From assembly GCA_964581605.1 (NCBI GenBank), contig CAZOPF010000018.1, forward strand, positions 1 through 64,000: DNA of 64,000 nt, read 5' to 3'. The notes below the pieces were generated by a model. The model had not been told where the DNA came from, made no database searches, and worked only from the letters and a program-made list of their open reading frames with translations. Positions 60,739-64,000 of this stretch are shown in pieces (position 1 is the stretch's first letter; each line of letters starts with the position of its first letter). The translations under genes were made by a program, and so were the position numbers. The stretch comes from CAADGU01 sp964581605 (GTDB lineage Bacteria; Chloroflexota; Anaerolineae; Promineifilales; Promineifilaceae).

Positions 60739-61127
60739 TCGTGTTGGACACCCATATTTGGGTCTGGTGGGTACACAATGACGCCCAATTAACCGACAAA
60801 TACCGGGAAATTATTCAAGCCCATGAAGATGAGGGGCTGGGCGTCAGCGTTTTCTCTTGCTGGGAAGTCGCCAAATTAGTGAAACTAAACAGGTTAACCC
60901 TTCATTGCCCCATTGATGAGTGGCTGGAAACAGCTCTCCATTATCCCGGTATTCAATTGCTTGCACTCACGCCGGAGATCGCCGTTGAATCCACACAACT
61001 CCCAGGTGAGTTTCATCGTGATCCGGCGGATCAAATCATTGTGGCGACGGCTCGACTACATGACTGTCCGCTATTGACAGTAGACGACAAAATTCTCAAC
61101 TACTCCCACGTAAAGCTATTGAAGTGA
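60735..61127 (+). CDS. VapC-like PIN-domain toxin
   Basis: A 130-residue PIN nuclease, VapC type, expected to cleave RNA with Mg2+. The acidic residues are visible: D in VLDTHIWVWW, E in FSCWEVAKL, and the C-terminal pair in HRDPADQIIVATA and LTVDDKIL. GTG 60735 overlaps the antitoxin stop by 4 nt, the usual coupling in these pairs. Like its partner it lacks the palindrome common in the native genes. It sits between two large signalling proteins with no obvious link to them. Confidence 0.87.
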   Translation: MIVLDTHIWVWWVHNDAQLTDKYREIIQAHEDEGLGVSVFSCWEVAKLVKLNRLTLHCPIDEWLETALHYPGIQLLALTPEIAVESTQLPGEFHRDPADQIIVATARLHDCPLLTVDDKILNYSHVKLLK

Positions 61128-61185
61128 TGGATGCAAAAGAGTTCTTAGTGGCTTAAACATACAATCTCTCAATCTCTAACCATTC

Positions 61186-64000
61186 ATGTTCCCCACTTTC
61201 CCCGGCTACCAACTCGAAGAGAAAATATACGAAAGCAGCCGCACGGCCGTATACCGCGCCCAGGCTGAACGTGACAATTGCCCCGTCATTCTCAAGGTCT
61301 TACAGCCAGGGCAGGATTCGCCAGAGGTACACGGCCGTTTCCGCCAGGAATACCACCTCACCACCGCCCTCACCGGCAGCGGCATCATCCGCGCTCTGGC
61401 GCTGCTGGAAAAGGACGGCCTGCTGGCCATGGCCCTGGAAGATTTTGGCGGCCAATCACTGCCCCACTGGCTCAACGGCGGCGGGTTAGAGGTGGGCGAC
61501 TTTCTGCCTCTGGCCATCCAGGCCAGCGATGCTTTAGCCGCCATCCACCAGCAAAACCTGATCCACAAAGACATCAACCCGGCCAACATCGTCTGGAACC
61601 GGGACACGGCCGTACTCAAAATCATAGACTTCGGCCTGGCCTCCACCCTGCCCCGCGAAAACCCGGAACTACGCAGCCCCAACGTCCTGGAAGGCACCCT
61701 GGCCTACATCTCCCCCGAACAAACCGGGCGCATGAACCGGGCCATGGATTACCGCGCCGACCTCTACTCCCTGGGTATCACTTTTTACCAGCTTTGCACG
61801 GGCGAGTTGCCTTTCACGGCCGTAGACCCCCTGGAACTCATCCACGCCCACATTGCCCGCCCGCCCCGCCCGCCGCAGGAAATCGCCCCGCACCTTCCGC
61901 AGCGCCTCGGCGACATCATCCTGCGCCTGCTGGCCAAAAACGCCGAAGACCGCTACCAATCCGCCTACGGCCTCAAAGCCGACCTGGAAGAGTGCTGGCA
62001 GCAGTGGCAAGCCAGCCGCACCATCACCCTCTTCCCCCTGGCGCAGCATGACGTGGGGTCCCGTTTCCAGCTACCGCAAAAGCTATACGGCCGTACCGAC
62101 CCCACCGCCACCCTCCTACAAGCCTTCCACCAGATGGCCGACCCCCAGCACGGCGCGGTGCAGTTAGCCCTGGTCGCCGGCCCCGCCGGCATCGGCAAAT
62201 CCGCCCTGGTGCAAGAGCTATACCGCCCCGTCACCGCCCGGCGCGGCTACTTCATCGCCGGTAAATTTGACCAGCTACAGAACGCCCCCTACGCCCCCCT
62301 CATCGCCGCCTTCGACAACCTGCTCAACCAGATTCTCACCGAAAGCCAGGCCGCCTTAGCCGCCTGGCGTCAGAAATTGCTGGCCGCTCTGGGCAGTAAT
62401 GCGCAGGTCATCATAGACGTGCTGCCCAACCTGGAACTGATCATCGGCCCGCAGGCGGCGAACCCGGAGCGGCTCCGGGCCGTGCCCGACCTGCCCCCCG
62501 CCGAAGCCGAAACCCGCTTCAACCTCACCTTCCAAAACTTCATCCGCGTCTTTGCCCAGGCCAGCCACCCGCTGGTGCTCTTTCTGGATGACTGGCAGTG
62601 GATGGATGGCGCGTCGCGCCACCTGCTGCAAAGCCTGCTCACCGGCGGCAGCGGCGGCCTGCCCACCGCCCATCTGCTGCTCATCGGCGCCTACCGCGAC
62701 AACGAACTGACGGCCAACCACCCCGTCTGGCTGACCATTGAAAAAGTGAGCGCCCTGGGCACGGCCGTCCACACCATCACCCTCAACCCGCTCACTCTGG
62801 CCGACGTAGCCGCCTACGTCGCCGACACCCTGCACACCACCCCTGCGGCCGCCCACGCCCTGGCCGAACTCGTCCACACCAAAACCGGCGGCAACCCCTT
62901 TTTCGTCGGCGAATTTATGAAATCGCTCTACGCCGACGGTTACATCACCTTTGATCACGCACACGGCCGTTGGCAATGGGCACTGGCCCGCGTCCAGGCC
63001 GCCGCCATCACCGACAACGTCGTCACCCTGATGACCGCCGCCATCCAAAAATTAGACCTGAAAACACAAATGGCGCTCACCCTGGCCGCCTGCATTGGCG
63101 GCCGGTTTGACCTGCACACGCTGGCCCTCGTTTCCGGCGCCGACACAGCAGACACGGCCGTCACCCTCTGGCCCGCCATTCAAAACGGCCTGCTCATCCC
63201 CCTCAACGACAATTACCGGCTGGCCGAGCAGCACATTGACCTCAACCCCACCTACAAATTCGCCCACGACCGCATCCAGCAAGCCGCCTATGACCTGCTG
63301 CCCATTGCCGACCGGCAAAGCGTGCATTGGCAAATTGGGCAGCACCTCAAACAAGGCCAGCCCACCGGCAGCGCCATTTTTGAAATGGTCAACCACCTCA
63401 ATCTGGGGCGCGGCCTGCTCAACCAGCCCGCCAACCGGCTGGAACTGGCGCGGCTCAACCTGACCGCCGCCCAGACCGCCAGCGAAGCCAACGCCTTCAC
63501 CACCGCCCTGGACTATGCTCATATTGGTCTGGAACTACTGCCGCCAGACGCCTGGCAAACGGAGTATGAACTGGCGCTGGGGCTGCATATCACGGCCGTT
63601 GCCACCGCCACCTTCAGCGCCAATTACCCCCTGGTCGAAAGCTTCAGCCAGGCCACCCTGCCCCATACCCGCACCCTGCTCGACCGTGTCGCCATCTACC
63701 GCCATATCCTCACCGCCCTCTTGGCCCAAAACAAACTGGCCGAAGAGCTAGACATTGCCCTGCCCCTGCTGCAAGAGTTAGGTATCAGTCTGCCGCGCCA
63801 CCCCACCCGCCGCCACCTGCTGCTCGATGTGCTCAAAACCCGGCTCGCCCTACGTGGCAAAAGCACCACCGACCTGCTGCACCAACCCGTCATCACCGAC
63901 CCCCACCTGGCTGCCACCATTGAGATATTGACCCAATGCGGCGGCCCCGCCTACTTCACCGAGCCGCTGCTTTTTGCTCTGGTGGTGCTGCGCCTGATCC
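61186..64000 (+). CDS. HstK-type Ser/Thr kinase-AAA ATPase (partial, runs off window)
   Basis: The first 938 residues of a very large protein; no stop occurs before the window end. The N-terminus is a Hanks kinase (about 6-275): a weak Gly-rich loop (EEKIYESSRTAVYRA), Lys in VILKVLQ, HKDINPANIV with Asp, DFG in IIDFGLAS and SPEQTGRM. A predicted AAA_16-type ATPase follows (Walker A AGPAGIGKSALV at about 331, FLDDWQWMD as Walker B), then a helical repeat region. In HstK proteins of cyanobacteria and related bacteria a GAF domain and a histidine kinase follow; these would lie beyond 64000. No clear ribosome site precedes ATG 61186. Confidence 0.88.
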   Translation, partial: MFPTFPGYQLEEKIYESSRTAVYRAQAERDNCPVILKVLQPGQDSPEVHGRFRQEYHLTTALTGSGIIRALALLEKDGLLAMALEDFGGQSLPHWLNGGGLEVGDFLPLAIQASDALAAIHQQNLIHKDINPANIVWNRDTAVLKIIDFGLASTLPRENPELRSPNVLEGTLAYISPEQTGRMNRAMDYRADLYSLGITFYQLCTGELPFTAVDPLELIHAHIARPPRPPQEIAPHLPQRLGDIILRLLAKNAEDRYQSAYGLKADLEECWQQWQASRTITLFPLAQHDVGSRFQLPQKLYGRTDPTATLLQAFHQMADPQHGAVQLALVAGPAGIGKSALVQELYRPVTARRGYFIAGKFDQLQNAPYAPLIAAFDNLLNQILTESQAALAAWRQKLLAALGSNAQVIIDVLPNLELIIGPQAANPERLRAVPDLPPAEAETRFNLTFQNFIRVFAQASHPLVLFLDDWQWMDGASRHLLQSLLTGGSGGLPTAHLLLIGAYRDNELTANHPVWLTIEKVSALGTAVHTITLNPLTLADVAAYVADTLHTTPAAAHALAELVHTKTGGNPFFVGEFMKSLYADGYITFDHAHGRWQWALARVQAAAITDNVVTLMTAAIQKLDLKTQMALTLAACIGGRFDLHTLALVSGADTADTAVTLWPAIQNGLLIPLNDNYRLAEQHIDLNPTYKFAHDRIQQAAYDLLPIADRQSVHWQIGQHLKQGQPTGSAIFEMVNHLNLGRGLLNQPANRLELARLNLTAAQTASEANAFTTALDYAHIGLELLPPDAWQTEYELALGLHITAVATATFSANYPLVESFSQATLPHTRTLLDRVAIYRHILTALLAQNKLAEELDIALPLLQELGISLPRHPTRRHLLLDVLKTRLALRGKSTTDLLHQPVITDPHLAATIEILTQCGGPAYFTEPLLFALVVLRLI

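Larger units (their letters stand above)
761..63599. repeat. Highly iterated palindrome ACGGCCGT (about 120 dispersed copies)
   Basis: The perfect 8-bp palindrome ACGGCCGT is scattered through the window. A manual scan gave about 120 exact copies, for example at 761, 1822, 2170, 3704, 3812, 7010, 12298, 27489, 27505, 45954, 45976, 59701 and 63592, plus many 7-of-8 variants. With G+C assumed near 57%, one or two copies would be expected. It occurs in all three codon phases (Thr-Ala-Val most often, also Asn/Asp-Gly-Arg and Arg-Pro), in genes on both strands and between genes (11672, 18234, 51567, 55015, 55628). None was seen in the toxin-antitoxin genes near 49 and 60.5 kb. The count is manual and may be off by several. 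Confidence 0.9.

Noticed and set aside
61278..62051. 257-residue forward frame in another phase at the HstK-type gene
   Set aside because: The frame starting at 61186 contains all kinase motifs; this one is Arg/Pro/His-rich shadow sequence.

Overview
The window is 64 kb of a bacterial scaffold, probably from a metagenome-assembled genome: a run of 100 N sits at 30436-30535. Gene content points to Chloroflexota, most likely an Anaerolineae/Ardenticatenia-type lineage. Supporting features are extracellular lipoproteins and kinases with long Pro/Thr linkers, a substrate-binding/VWA lipoprotein, an Ser/Thr kinase-FHA protein, a MerR-headed citrate synthase-like protein, PMT/ArnT-type glycosyltransferases, GAF-rich hybrid kinases, Uma2 and DUF433/DUF5615 genes. 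No tRNA, rRNA, CRISPR array or intact transposase was seen. The lineage is inferred from gene content only.

Layout. 0.1-5.2 kb: a radical SAM/SPASM protein, a substrate-binding/OmpA fusion and a substrate-binding/VWA lipoprotein. 5.2-17.4 kb: an all-forward block (small membrane protein, TPR lipoprotein, YdjM-like hydrolase, PAP2 phosphatase, second radical SAM/SPASM protein, GT4 glycosyltransferase, nitrilase-family amidase, GPH-type transporter, broken NmrA-like gene, kinase-like protein, class III aminotransferase). It is headed by three promoters with the same architecture: three TTAAGC-like direct repeats spaced 11 and 10 bp, with a -10 box exactly 38 nt after the start of the third repeat. 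This looks like one regulon and is the best candidate here for an undescribed system. 17.5-27.4 kb: Uma2 nuclease, threonine aldolase, a giant Ser/Thr kinase, a citrate synthase-like protein and a membrane-bound MutS-like ATPase. 27.8-30.4 kb: paaABCD, cut by the gap. 30.6-37.1 kb: acyl carrier protein, ChlI-like ATPase with thioesterase, an AAA ATPase and a NarL-type two-component pair. 37.2-48.4 kb: a degenerate tyrosine-recombinase-like protein, a WYL regulator, two membrane glycosyltransferases, a DinB-like protein, an OmpR two-component pair and a LamG surface protein. 48.6-55 kb: a PIN-gene remnant, DUF433/DUF5615 pair, a second GPH transporter, YCII/VOC/ECF sigma genes and a DEAD-box helicase. 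55-64 kb: a 0.9 kb structured intergenic region, a five-GAF hybrid histidine kinase, a lone receiver, a VapBC-like pair and the start of an HstK-type kinase/ATPase that runs off the end.

Genome-scale texture. The 8-bp palindrome ACGGCCGT occurs about 120 times by my manual count, in coding and intergenic DNA on both sides of most operons, where one or two copies would be expected by chance. It resembles the HIP1 palindromes of cyanobacteria. Many gene ends also carry short tandem arrays of 7- or 8-nt units, often followed by their own inverted copy. The host gene's stop codon frequently lies inside the array, and two arrays sit in frame inside a glycosyltransferase gene. A third repeat family, inverted-repeat elements of about 70 bp beginning GTAGGGGCGAGG, follows three genes.
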